A DNA stretch of 21,087 nt from JBGAMH01 sp044222045. Lineage in GTDB: Bacteria > Eisenbacteria > RBG-16-71-46. A program made the translations under genes and the position numbers. This document shows positions 14,125 through 21,087 of this stretch, piece after piece; the first letter of the stretch is position 1, and each line of letters begins with the position of its first letter. The notes under the pieces are model-generated. The model was not told the origin of the DNA. It did not search any database and saw nothing but the letters and a program-made list of their open reading frames with translations. The stretch spans positions 1 to 21,087 of the forward strand of contig JBGAOB010000050.1 of assembly GCA_044222045.1 (NCBI GenBank). The letters are read 5' to 3'.

Positions 14125-15912
14125 TCAGTCCACCAGCGCGTCGCGCTGGACGGCCGCGCGGCCGTCGAGGGGAGCCCTCTCGTTGTAGAGCCCGGGGGGG
14201 ACCACCCGGCCGCGGGCGGCACACCCAGCCCAGCGAGGCGCCAGTTCGAGACCCGCTTCGGATCCCGAGTAGGTGGTCAGCACGCCGTCGTCCACGAGCG
14301 TCCGCACCACGCGGCCGGCGACGTCGAGCACCTGCACGCGCACGTGCCCCGTGCGAGGGATCGCGAAGCGCAGCGACACGCCCTCGGCGCGACGCGCCGG
14401 GTTCGGCGCCGGCCGCGTGAGATCGAAGCGCGCCGCGCGTGGCGGCACACCGATCACGCCGCGCTGCGTGGCGTGCATGAGGATGCCGCTGCCCGTGGGC
14501 GGCAGCGTGCTCGGCGCCACGCCCTCGCAGATCAGGTAGGCGCCGCCCATGTCGTCGCTGCGCGCCGCGCGGACGGCGGTCACCTCGAACGGCGTCGCCG
14601 CCATCTCGGCAAGCGTGCGCACTTCGACCTCGGCGAGGGCCGGTGACGGGTCCAGCTGAAGGCCCCGGTCGTACCAGCGCCCGCGCACGCCGCCGGTGAG
14701 GCCGCGCCAGAACAGCTCCACGCCGCCGTTGCGCCCGGCCGCCATGCCGACGCGGATGGGGGTCGTAGAGTTGTTGCCGTAGACCTCGCTCCGGGTCAGG
14801 GCCACGAAGCTCGGCACCAGCGTGCCGTCGGCGCGCACGCCCCCCAGCTTGTAGTCCGCGGCGGACTGCCAGCCGGCGAGCACGCCGCCCTCGCCGTCGG
14901 GCAGGCAACGGAACAGATAGCCGAACCAGTCGACATCCGGCGCCCACGAGTCGACCCGTCGGCCCTCCGCGGGCCATGCCGGATCGCGGACGCCCTCCAG
15001 CGAGAAACGCTGCGCCATGATCCGACGCCCGGGCGGGCCCGCCCCCTCGCACCAGAGCGCGATGACGTGCGTGAGCCCCGAGGGCACGAGCGTGAACGTG
15101 CCGTCCTGGTTGACTCCCAGCGTGAGCGGGGCCAGCGCCAGTCCCGCCGCCGGCCAGCCGGAGTAGCGCATGCTGTCCGCGTTCACCCGCTGCACGCGCA
15201 CCGAATCGTCCGCCCACACCACGAGCACGCCGCCGACACCGTCGGGCGCGACGCCCGGCGGCGTGAAGAGCGAACTCGGCGAGAGCGCGCCCGGAATCCG
15301 CCACCCGCGGTCGGGCCACGGCGCGACGCGCGCACCGCTCGCGTCCACTCGCACCATGCGCAGGCCCGAGCGGTACCAGACCACGTAGGCACCCCCGGCG
15401 CCGTCGGACGTGCCGGCCGGCAGGCAACTCGACAGGGACGTGAGCGTGTCGAGTCGCCACGCGGTCGGGTACTGGAGCGGGGGCGGAGTCAACGTTCCGT
15501 CCGGGTTCACGCGCTGCAAGCGAAGCGCATTGCCGCCGCCCGAACTGGGGGTGGTCGCGAATGCGTGCAGCAGCCCGCTCTGGTCGTCGGGCACGTAGGC
15601 CGAGCCGATGAAGAGGTGATGCAGGTAGGTCCCGGCCTCGCCGACCAGCGGAGTGCCGCCGCCCGTCCACGACGGGAGACCGTCGGTGCCGAAGCGCTGG
15701 ATGTTCCACGCGCCGCCACCCTGCGTGTAGAAGCACGAGAACAGCTCGCCCGGCTGGCTCGCTGGCGCGATGAACGCGTCCGTCGTGCCGAGACTGCCGA
15801 GCCGCCCCAGATCCACGTAGCGGTCGTCGGGCCACGCCGCGTGCGCGAGTGGTGTGTGGGCGATGAGTGTGCAGCTGGCCAGGAGCACTGCGAGCGAGCG
15901 TGCGCCGCGCAT
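14125..15912 (-). CDS. Exported beta-repeat protein with FlgD/T9SS-like C-terminal sorting domain
   Basis: A 595-residue secreted protein. ATG at 15912 has GAGGAGAG upstream and opens a signal peptide (MRGARSLAVLLASC...LAHA, about 25 residues). The body repeats a DGxGGxxVxW pattern followed by a second strand ending in R-V-(D/N)-A: DGAGGAYVVW, DGVGGVLVVW, DGEGGVLAGW and weaker copies, probably a beta-propeller-like fold. The last about 85 residues start PAPNPARRAEGVSLRFAIPR and run VRVQVLDVAGRVVRTLVDDG then VVPPGLY, typical of FlgD-like Ig/type IX-type sorting domains. The usual WDGxDxxG motif is altered to WAGCAARG. It is probably exported to the surface or released; the biological role is unknown. 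It separates recA from thpR. The family match is to domain style, not to a named protein. Confidence 0.8.
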   Translation of the reverse strand: MRGARSLAVLLASCTLIAHTPLAHAAWPDDRYVDLGRLGSLGTTDAFIAPASQPGELFSCFYTQGGGAWNIQRFGTDGLPSWTGGGTPLVGEAGTYLHHLFIGSAYVPDDQSGLLHAFATTPSSGGGNALRLQRVNPDGTLTPPPLQYPTAWRLDTLTSLSSCLPAGTSDGAGGAYVVWYRSGLRMVRVDASGARVAPWPDRGWRIPGALSPSSLFTPPGVAPDGVGGVLVVWADDSVRVQRVNADSMRYSGWPAAGLALAPLTLGVNQDGTFTLVPSGLTHVIALWCEGAGPPGRRIMAQRFSLEGVRDPAWPAEGRRVDSWAPDVDWFGYLFRCLPDGEGGVLAGWQSAADYKLGGVRADGTLVPSFVALTRSEVYGNNSTTPIRVGMAAGRNGGVELFWRGLTGGVRGRWYDRGLQLDPSPALAEVEVRTLAEMAATPFEVTAVRAARSDDMGGAYLICEGVAPSTLPPTGSGILMHATQRGVIGVPPRAARFDLTRPAPNPARRAEGVSLRFAIPRTGHVRVQVLDVAGRVVRTLVDDGVLTTYSGSEAGLELAPRWAGCAARGRVVPPGLYNERAPLDGRAAVQRDALVD

Positions 15913-16095
15913 GGGATCTCTCCTCGTGGAGGACCGACGGTGCCTACGGGCCGGATCGGGGGTTCCGCCTCGAGCGCGGCGTGAAGTGTGTCGAACCGGG
16001 CACGATCGCCACAAGCGGAGAATCCCCCGGGGGAACGAATCGCGGGCGATCGGGTGCCGGGGTGCGGCGCCCGCGGCCAGCTCACGCCGGCGGCG

Positions 16096-16116
16096 CGCGG
16101 GCGCTACCCGCCCGCG
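16096..16116 (-). terminator. Hairpin spanning the thpR stop codon
   Basis: An 8-bp perfect stem (16096-16103 with 16109-16116) has the thpR TAG in its 5-base loop. It may mark the thpR transcript end. No T-run follows. The remaining spacer to the next gene (15913-16095) holds no visible gene. Confidence 0.35.
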
Positions 16117-16676
16117 GCTTCACCCAGGAGCTCCGCCCGCACCACCGTCTCGTAGATCGAGCCCTTGGGCGTGAGCGTGCTCTTGACGAGCCGCAGCTCG
16201 CCCACGCGCCAGGGCGCGCTCGGCGCCTTCGCGGCCGCCAGCGCGGCGCTCCAGTCGGCGTCGCGGTCGCGCACGCGCCCCAGCGTGAGGTGCGGCGCGA
16301 ACGGCTTGTCCGCGCGCTCGAAGCCCTGCGCGCGCAGCGCCGCCTCGAGGTCGCGCGCGAGCGCGCGGAACGGCGCATCGCCCTGCGAGAGCCCCGCCCA
16401 CAGCACGCGCGCGCGATCCGGCTTCGGGAACGCGCCGAGCGCCCCGAGCGCCGCGTCGAACGGTGCGTGCTTCGCCGCCGCCTCGCGCGCCGCGCGCTCG
16501 GCGCGCCGGCCGCCGTCCTCGCCCAGCTCGCCCAGGAAGCGCAGCGTGTAGTGCAGGTTGTCGCGCTTCACCCACGACACGCCGCTCCCGCCGGGCGCAT
16601 GGCGCAGCGCGGCGATGGCGGCGTCGGCGTCGGCCTGCACCGACGCGGGCGGGAACACGGCGAGGAACAGTCGCAC
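16104..16676 (-). CDS. thpR: RNA 2',3'-cyclic phosphodiesterase (LigT/2H family)
   Basis: A 190-residue member of the 2H phosphoesterases. The two catalytic His motifs are HYTL (His42) and HLTL (His129) in one domain, with the family opening RLFLAVFPP. The enzyme opens 2',3'-cyclic phosphates on RNA ends to 2'-phosphates; the biological substrate in bacteria is not settled. The start used is GTG (16676-16674); no good ribosome site is visible, so the start is uncertain. thpR often lies next to cinA and recA, and here it sits between them, but with one extra gene on each side. The metallopeptidase gene ends 58 bp upstream on the same strand. Confidence 0.92.
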   Translation of the reverse strand: MRLFLAVFPPASVQADADAAIAALRHAPGGSGVSWVKRDNLHYTLRFLGELGEDGGRRAERAAREAAAKHAPFDAALGALGAFPKPDRARVLWAGLSQGDAPFRALARDLEAALRAQGFERADKPFAPHLTLGRVRDRDADWSAALAAAKAPSAPWRVGELRLVKSTLTPKGSIYETVVRAELLGEAAGG

Positions 16677-16734
16677 GCGCGCATGCTACGCGACGGCGCG
16701 CGCGAGGGCACCCGCCGCGCTCGTCCGCGGGGCG

Positions 16735-18060
16735 CTACCCGGCGCGCACGGCACCGGCCCAGTCGCGATATCGCGCACGCTCCACCACGGTGCGCACCGG
16801 AAGTCGCAGCACCTCCGTCCACGACCCCGGCCCCCTCCGGGCGACGTAGGCCTGCACGAGGCGGAAGCCCAGGAAGTAGCCCGCCGCTTCCGGCCCGCCC
16901 TCGATCAGTGACTGCGACCGCGACGCGACCCGCAGGTCGTCCTCGCGCCGGCGCGAACCCAGCAGGGCCCGCGCGCTGTCGGCGAGCACCGATTCGTGCG
17001 CGAGCGCCGCGGCGTACGTCGTGTCGTCGTAGCCGAGGCAGTCGGCCACGCTGCGCGCACCGCCGCCGTGCACCCACGCGGCGTAGCACGCAAGGCCTTC
17101 CGACACGATGCGCCCCAGCACCGTGTCGCCGTCGGGATCGTGCGGGCGCCGGCCGTGCACCTGGTGCGTGAGCTCGTGCGGGAGCAACTCCGCCACGGCG
17201 CGTGCGTCGGGTGGCTGGAACGTGAAGTCGACCAGCATGCCCGCAGCTCCGATGCCGCCCATGTTGGTGGCGCCCGTTCCGAACACGATCGTCCATTGCC
17301 CCTGCGGATGGCGGCCGGTCGTGCGCGCGAGCCACGCGTCGGCGGCCGCGAACAGGCTGTCGAGCGGAAGCGCGAGCACGTCGGCGATGCGGTGGCGGAT
17401 GGGGTGCGATTCGCCGACCAGTTCCCCCATCGCCCACTCGCGGAAGCTCGCTTCGTCGCCGACGTAGCCCCGCCAGAAGCCCGCGTGCGGTGCGTACACC
17501 TCACGCACCAGCCGCTCGACCACGAGCGAGTCCGGCCGCCCCCGCATCTCCAGCAGGATCCTCGCTTCCAGCACGTCGAGCCGGGTCACGCGCAGTCGAC
17601 CGGCCGCGAACGAGGACTGGACCCGCGTCGCGGCGAGCCTCGCGCCCAGGCCCGGGGCGTCGAAGTCGTCGGGCGGCGCCTCGCCCTCGGTGCGAAACGC
17701 CCACACGACGGGCGCGAGCGGCTCCCCGGCCCGGCTCGTGAAGCCGTGGTCCGACGACGAGTTGAGCGCCAACCGGTAGGCGTGCGCCCGCTCCAGCCTG
17801 ACGGGCACTCGCAGCACGCGGTGGTCCGCGCTCCACGAGGGCGCGCCGGTGATCGTGGGCATGTCGGCCGAGTTGATGGTGATGGACGACGCCATCGGCA
17901 CGTCGAAGTGCATCTCGAGCGTGTCGAGGCCGACCGCGACGGTGCGCTCGCCCTGTGGCGGAACGAGGCGGATCACCCGGGGCGGCGCGGCCTGAACGGA
18001 ACCGGCGACGAGTGCGTGAAGCAGGGCGAGCAGGCCGGCGGCAATGGGGATCCGGGGCAT
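16735..18060 (-). CDS. Exported HExxH zinc metallopeptidase with N-terminal Big_5-like domain
   Basis: A 441-residue protein with a signal peptide (MPRIPIAAGLLALLHALVAG, likely cut after VQA near residue 24). Residues about 26-125 resemble a Big_5/SbsA-type Ig domain: VIRLVPPQGERTVAV, a central FDVPM, SADHRVLRVPV and VVWAFRTE. The C-terminal part has HELTH (zinc ligands His295, His299; catalytic Glu296) followed by SEGLACYAAW (Glu321 as likely third ligand). That is a gluzincin arrangement as in DUF2268-like predicted proteases. The zinc site appears complete, so activity outside the cytoplasm is expected; substrate unknown. The start lacks a clear ribosome site. It interrupts the common cinA-thpR pair. 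The domain calls are by motif; a profile search would settle the peptidase family. Confidence 0.75.
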   Translation of the reverse strand: MPRIPIAAGLLALLHALVAGSVQAAPPRVIRLVPPQGERTVAVGLDTLEMHFDVPMASSITINSADMPTITGAPSWSADHRVLRVPVRLERAHAYRLALNSSSDHGFTSRAGEPLAPVVWAFRTEGEAPPDDFDAPGLGARLAATRVQSSFAAGRLRVTRLDVLEARILLEMRGRPDSLVVERLVREVYAPHAGFWRGYVGDEASFREWAMGELVGESHPIRHRIADVLALPLDSLFAAADAWLARTTGRHPQGQWTIVFGTGATNMGGIGAAGMLVDFTFQPPDARAVAELLPHELTHQVHGRRPHDPDGDTVLGRIVSEGLACYAAWVHGGGARSVADCLGYDDTTYAAALAHESVLADSARALLGSRRREDDLRVASRSQSLIEGGPEAAGYFLGFRLVQAYVARRGPGSWTEVLRLPVRTVVERARYRDWAGAVRAG

Positions 18061-18233
18061 GAAGGAAGTTCTCGAAGGTGGAGGCCGGGGAGCCGAGGGC
18101 ACGCTACGGGCCGAACGAGACTCGGGTCGCCGCGGCCCGACGAGCGCACCGATTCCGCCGACGGAAGCTCGACGCCGCACGGCCGGCCCTCGAAGCACGC
18201 CCGCGAGCGGTGGCACGGCCGGCGCGCCGGCGC
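18061..18233. other. Short spacer between cinA and the metallopeptidase gene
   Basis: No gene is visible. A 14-bp palindrome GCCGGCGCGCCGGC (18218-18231) begins 2 bp after the cinA stop and may be a transcript-end hairpin, though such palindromes are common in GC-rich DNA. No promoter was recognised for the metallopeptidase. Confidence 0.3.
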
Positions 18234-19514
18234 CTAGAACCCCGGGTCGACCGGCAGGCCCTTCACGTGGCGGCGCACCATGTCGAGTGCCGCCTGCGCG
18301 GCGCGCTCGCGCACCACCGACCGCGGCCCCACCATCTTGTGCACGCGCACGGCCTCGCCCAGCGGCGACGACACGGCGATGAACACGGTGCCCACCGGCT
18401 TGTCCTCGCTGCCGCCGTCGGGCCCCGCGATGCCGGTGATGCCCACGCCCACGTCCACGCGCGCACGCTCGCGGGCGCCGCGCGCCATCTGCTCCGCGAT
18501 CGGGGCGCTCACCGCGCCGTGCGCCGCAAGGTCGCCGGCGTCCACGCCCAGCAGCTCGAGCTTGGCCTCGTTCGCGTACGTCACGAACCCTCGGTCCACG
18601 TAGCGCGACGAGCCCGGCACGTCGGTCAGGCGCTTCGCCAGCAGGCCGCCCGTGCACGACTCCGCGGTGGCGATCTTCCAGCCGCGCTGCACCAGCGCCT
18701 CGCCGACGATCTCCTCCATCGCGCGGCCGCCCTCGGCGTACACCACCGGCCGCACGATCGCTTCCAGTTCCCGGTACGCGCGGTCGGTCGTGTCGTGCAC
18801 CTCGGCGGGGTTCGTGCCGCTCACCGTCACGCGCAGGTCCACGCCGAACCAGCTCGGCAGGTACGCCAGCGACGCACCCGGCCAGCCGTTGGGCATCGGG
18901 CCGATCTTCTCGTGCAGCACGCTCTCGGGCGGCCCGTACGTGCGCAGCGTGAACGACTCCACCACGCGCCCGCTCTTCTTCTGCAGGTACGGGATCACGT
19001 ACTGGCGCGCCAGCGCCTCCATCTCGTTGGGCACGCCCGGCAGCAGGATCACGGGCTTGCCGCGATGCTCGATCAGGATGCCCGGCGCCGCGCCCACCGG
19101 GTTGGGCCACGGTTCCGCACCGCGCGGCAACAGCGCCATGGTCTCCACCGACGCCGGCAGCTTGCGGCTGAAGCGCTTCGCGCGCTCGCGAATGGCGGAG
19201 CGCTTCGCACGCTCGCGGATGGACGTGAGCGTCGCCTCGTCGAGCTGCAGCGGGCGCGACAGCACGGTGCCCACCACCTTGCGCGTGATGTCGTCGGGCG
19301 TGGGCCCGAGCCCGCCGGTCATCACCACCGCGTCGGCGCGTTCGAGCGCGCGGCCCAGGCCCTCGGCGATGCGGTCCGCCGAGTCGGCCACCGTCGTGTG
19401 CCAGCCCACCTGCACGTTCACGCCTTCGAGTTCACGCGCGAGCCAGGCGAAGTTCGTGTCCACGGTGCGGCCGGAGAGCACTTCGTTGCCGATGGTGACG
19501 ATCTCGATCTGCAT
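18234..19514 (-). CDS. cinA: CinA family protein (ADP-ribose pyrophosphatase/NMN deamidase type)
   Basis: A 426-residue two-domain protein. The N-terminal MoaB/MogA-like domain (COG1058) shows VTIGNEVLSGRTVDTNFAWLA, VMTGGLGPTPDDITR (residues 64-78) and LLPGVPNEM. The C-terminal CinA domain (COG1546) has TAESCTGGLLAKRLTDVPGSS, the catalytic Ser/Cys region of NMN amidohydrolase, and GVGITGIAGPDGGSEDKPVGTVF. The family salvages pyridine nucleotides and is competence-linked in Gram-positives. Between the two N-terminal motifs a 9-residue stretch is doubled (RERAKRSAI/RERAKRFSR, residues 100-117). ATG at 19514 lacks a strong ribosome site. It is divergent from the OmpA-family gene and upstream of thpR/recA on the same strand, the usual cinA neighbourhood. 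Confidence 0.93.
   Translation of the reverse strand: MQIEIVTIGNEVLSGRTVDTNFAWLARELEGVNVQVGWHTTVADSADRIAEGLGRALERADAVVMTGGLGPTPDDITRKVVGTVLSRPLQLDEATLTSIRERAKRSAIRERAKRFSRKLPASVETMALLPRGAEPWPNPVGAAPGILIEHRGKPVILLPGVPNEMEALARQYVIPYLQKKSGRVVESFTLRTYGPPESVLHEKIGPMPNGWPGASLAYLPSWFGVDLRVTVSGTNPAEVHDTTDRAYRELEAIVRPVVYAEGGRAMEEIVGEALVQRGWKIATAESCTGGLLAKRLTDVPGSSRYVDRGFVTYANEAKLELLGVDAGDLAAHGAVSAPIAEQMARGARERARVDVGVGITGIAGPDGGSEDKPVGTVFIAVSSPLGEAVRVHKMVGPRSVVRERAAQAALDMVRRHVKGLPVDPGF
19172..19225. repeat. 27-bp in-frame tandem duplication inside cinA
   Basis: Units 19172-19198 and 19199-19225 share AGCGCTTCGC-n-CGCTCGCG-n-ATGG with only a few differences. The duplication adds nine residues to the N-terminal domain of CinA and keeps the frame. 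Confidence 0.85.
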
Positions 19515-19796
19515 GGGGCCTGTGGGGCTGAGGGAAGGGTGTCGTGGGTGCGCGCACTCTGACGGCGCGACCGGGACGGCGCAAGCCCCCGCCGGCGAAC
19601 GCGGGAAGAACGGTGCGTGAATGTGCCTGCCTCGCTCGGCAACGAGCCGGCGACGACACGAGCGGGGCGCCGGGACGCCGCCGCGATGACGGATCCGGCG
19701 ACGCGGGGTCCTATCGATGTCGCACGAGTCCGCCCGCGCGCCGATCTCCCCACGGTGTGCGGGCCGTGGCCGCGAACCCTTCCACCGGAGGCCGTC
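19515..19796. other. Divergent intergenic region cinA / OmpA-family gene
   Basis: This 282-bp stretch should hold promoters for both genes. The plus frame stays open upstream of 19797 but lacks protein character. TATCGA at 19713-19718 is a possible plus-strand -10 without a convincing -35. I see no repeat or strong hairpin. Confidence 0.3.
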
Positions 19797-20651
19797 TTGA
19801 AGCGCCCATCCCCCGCCTCGCTTCGCCTGCTCGTCGCCGCGCTGCTCGCGTGCGCGTGCTTCGCGACCCCGAACGCCCGCGCCGAGCAGACCGACACGAA
19901 GGGCTGCCAGGATCACGCGCTGTTCACGCGCATGCCCACCTACTGGATCCACCACTGCCAGGTGCTGGAGTTCGACTCGCACGTCTTCCCCGCCGGCGAC
20001 AAGCGCACCGAGACCGTGGAAGGCCGCACCACGAAGCTCTCGTACTACCCGCAGGCGACCGCCGCCACCAGGCCGAGCCCGCTGCAGATCGTGCGCAACT
20101 ACGAAACGGCCGTGCAGCGGCTGGGCGGCAGGGCGTTCGGCGCCGTGAACGGCCGCGAGACGTTCCAGATCAAGAAGGACGGCCGCGAGGTGTGGGTGGA
20201 CCTCACCACCGAGTTCACCGGCAAGTACGGGCTCACGATCGTGGAGCGCGAGGCGATGAAGCAGGACGTCGAGGCGAACGCCGCCGCGCTCGCCGACGGC
20301 CTGCACGCCACCGGGCACATCGCCGTGTACGGGATCCACTTCGACACCGGCAAGACCGACCTGAAGCCCGAGTCCGAGGCGACGCTCGCCGAGATCGCGA
20401 AGCTGCTCGCCGCCGAACCCGCGCTGAAGCTGCACGTGGTCGGGCACACCGACAACGTGGGCGTGCTCGACGCCAACATGAAGCTGTCGCAGGGCCGCGC
20501 CGACGCCGTGGTGGCCGCGCTCGTGGGCAGACACGGCGTGGCTGCCGCGCGTCTGCGCGCCGCGGGCGTGGGGCCGCTCGCGCCCGTCGCGTCGAACGAC
20601 GCCGAGACGGGCCGAGCCCAGAACCGGCGCGTGGAGCTGGTGAAGCAGTAG
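19797..20651 (+). CDS. OmpA-family envelope protein
   Basis: A 284-residue exported protein. I start it at TTG 19797, which has ACCGGAGG five bases upstream and opens directly into a signal peptide (KRPSPASLRLLVAALLACAC..., likely cut after NARA at residue 29). Upstream ATG starts would add about 60 residues of Arg/Pro-rich sequence in front of the signal. Residues 35-150 form a domain found in some OmpA-like proteins (DHALFTRMPTYWIHHC, then VRNYETAVQRLGG). Residues 175-284 are the peptidoglycan-binding OmpA domain: IHFDTGKTDLKPES, GHTDNVG (217-222), LSQGRADAV and NRRVEL (binding Asp and Arg). It would tether the outer membrane to the cell wall. LLAC at 16-19 might be a lipobox, but it is a weak one. 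Confidence 0.9.
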   Translation: MKRPSPASLRLLVAALLACACFATPNARAEQTDTKGCQDHALFTRMPTYWIHHCQVLEFDSHVFPAGDKRTETVEGRTTKLSYYPQATAATRPSPLQIVRNYETAVQRLGGRAFGAVNGRETFQIKKDGREVWVDLTTEFTGKYGLTIVEREAMKQDVEANAAALADGLHATGHIAVYGIHFDTGKTDLKPESEATLAEIAKLLAAEPALKLHVVGHTDNVGVLDANMKLSQGRADAVVAALVGRHGVAAARLRAAGVGPLAPVASNDAETGRAQNRRVELVKQ

Positions 20652-20689
20652 CGCGCGAACGGCGCGAGGCGCACGCGGACAAGGCGGCC

Positions 20690-20980
20690 CCATCGAGCCA
20701 GGCGTGCATGTGCGACTCGATGCGACGGGTTCCGGAACCAGTCGAGATCGAGCGTCGGCGGAATCGCGCCGCGGTCGAGCGCGGCCCGTGCGTTCGACAG
20801 TGGTCCCATCGAGTCGGGCGATTCCGCTCGATTCGATGGGACAACTGGTCTCCAGACCAGTTGCGACCGGCGGCCGCGTGCGTCGGCGCCCGACCTCCGG
20901 CGTTTCGAGCCCGAGAGTGGCTCCATCGAGTCGCGTGATTCCGAGCGATTCGATGGGACAACTGGCCGCGCGGCCAGTTT
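20690..20980. repeat. Three-copy structured repeat, period 116-117 bp
   Basis: Copies begin CCATCGAG at 20690, 20806 and 20923. The last two share a 63-bp core (20801-20863 and 20918-20980) with 51 identical bases; the first is degraded but keeps both dyads. Each core holds dyad A (CCATCGAGTCG with CGATTCGATGG; 20806-20816 with 20829-20839) and dyad B (20843-20862, 20960-20979). Dyad B is AACTGG...CCAGTT, with two inner pairs changed in step between the copies. The first copy has GGTTCCGGAACC (20728-20739) at the dyad B position. No protein gene is supported here. It resembles a REP/BIME-like or structured RNA repeat; its identity is unknown. Confidence 0.75.
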
Positions 20981-21013
20981 GGGTCCGAAGGTTGTCACGC
21001 GCGCCCGCGGCAC

Positions 21014-21046
21014 GCGCGACCGGAGCGACGCTCGCTCCGATCGCGC
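21014..21046. terminator. 13-bp hairpin at the right end
   Basis: GCGCGA-C-CGGAGCG pairs with CGCTCCG-A-TCGCGC around a 5-base loop, with one C/A mismatch. It follows the repeat tract and could end the OmpA-gene transcript or a minus-strand gene entering from the right. No T-run is present. The remaining 21047-21087 shows no recognisable gene. Confidence 0.5.
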
Positions 21047-21087
21047 CTGCGCTTGCGATCAGGGCAGCGGCGTCACCACTCCGCCGC

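Noticed and set aside
14149..14166. 18-bp palindrome GACGGCCGCGCGGCCGTC
   Set aside because: It lies inside the coding end of the sorting-domain protein (DGRAAV) and is an expected GC-rich coincidence.
20690..20980. Possible CRISPR array
   Set aside because: Only three unequal copies, repeat units too long and self-complementary, spacers not of CRISPR length, and no cas genes.
20099..21013. Open minus-strand frame of about 300 codons across the OmpA gene and repeats
   Set aside because: Half is antisense to a clear OmpA-domain gene, the product is low-complexity, and the repeated part is better explained by DNA dyads.
1..21087. Mobile element, phage, toxin-antitoxin or new defence system
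   Set aside because: No transposase, integrase, phage structural gene, toxin-antitoxin pair or nuclease/helicase module is visible; apart from the unknown exported proteins the genes are housekeeping.

Overview
The window is a GC-rich bacterial chromosome segment (about 70% G+C by eye) dominated by housekeeping genes on the minus strand. No insertion sequence, phage gene, CRISPR array or rRNA is visible. I infer a deep-branching Gram-negative from the FCB side of the tree, with Candidatus Eisenbacteria as best guess. The reasons are an exported protein built of DGxGG-type beta repeats with a FlgD/T9SS-like C-terminal sorting domain, an OmpA-type protein, and SpoVG in a non-Firmicute setting. 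This assignment is inference; no 16S rRNA is present.

Left block (1-9394, all minus, transcribed right to left): alaS, a 30-residue membrane peptide, a long-form rmlA, rmlD, gmhA, a decaprenyl-phosphate phosphoribosyltransferase-type UbiA protein, ispE, spoVG, tRNA-Gln(UUG) and prs (3' end outside the window). Several junctions overlap by 1-4 nt (GTGA, TTGA, GTGA, TGATG), so translation is probably coupled from the peptide to rmlD and from gmhA to ispE. The middle genes make activated sugars and polyprenyl-linked sugar for the envelope. ispE supplies isoprenoid precursors, and prs supplies PRPP, the co-substrate of the UbiA-type enzyme. ispE/spoVG/tRNA-Gln/prs resembles known clusters around prs.

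Middle block (9395-13813): hisS (minus, own promoter and 3' hairpin), a divergent plus-strand gene for a small exported six-cysteine protein of unknown function, a strong 15-bp two-way hairpin, then recX and recA (minus) separated by a GC hairpin.

Right block (13814-21087): an exported sorting-domain protein, thpR, an exported Big_5-like/HExxH metallopeptidase and cinA on the minus strand, then a divergent OmpA-family gene on the plus strand. cinA-thpR-recA-recX-alaS looks like a conserved recombination/competence neighbourhood into which genes for exported proteins and hisS have been inserted. After the OmpA gene lies a non-coding tract with three copies of a structured repeat (period 116-117 bp). 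The two better copies differ by base-pair-preserving changes in a hairpin. This repeat is the most novel-looking element in the window; I found no clear new multi-gene system.
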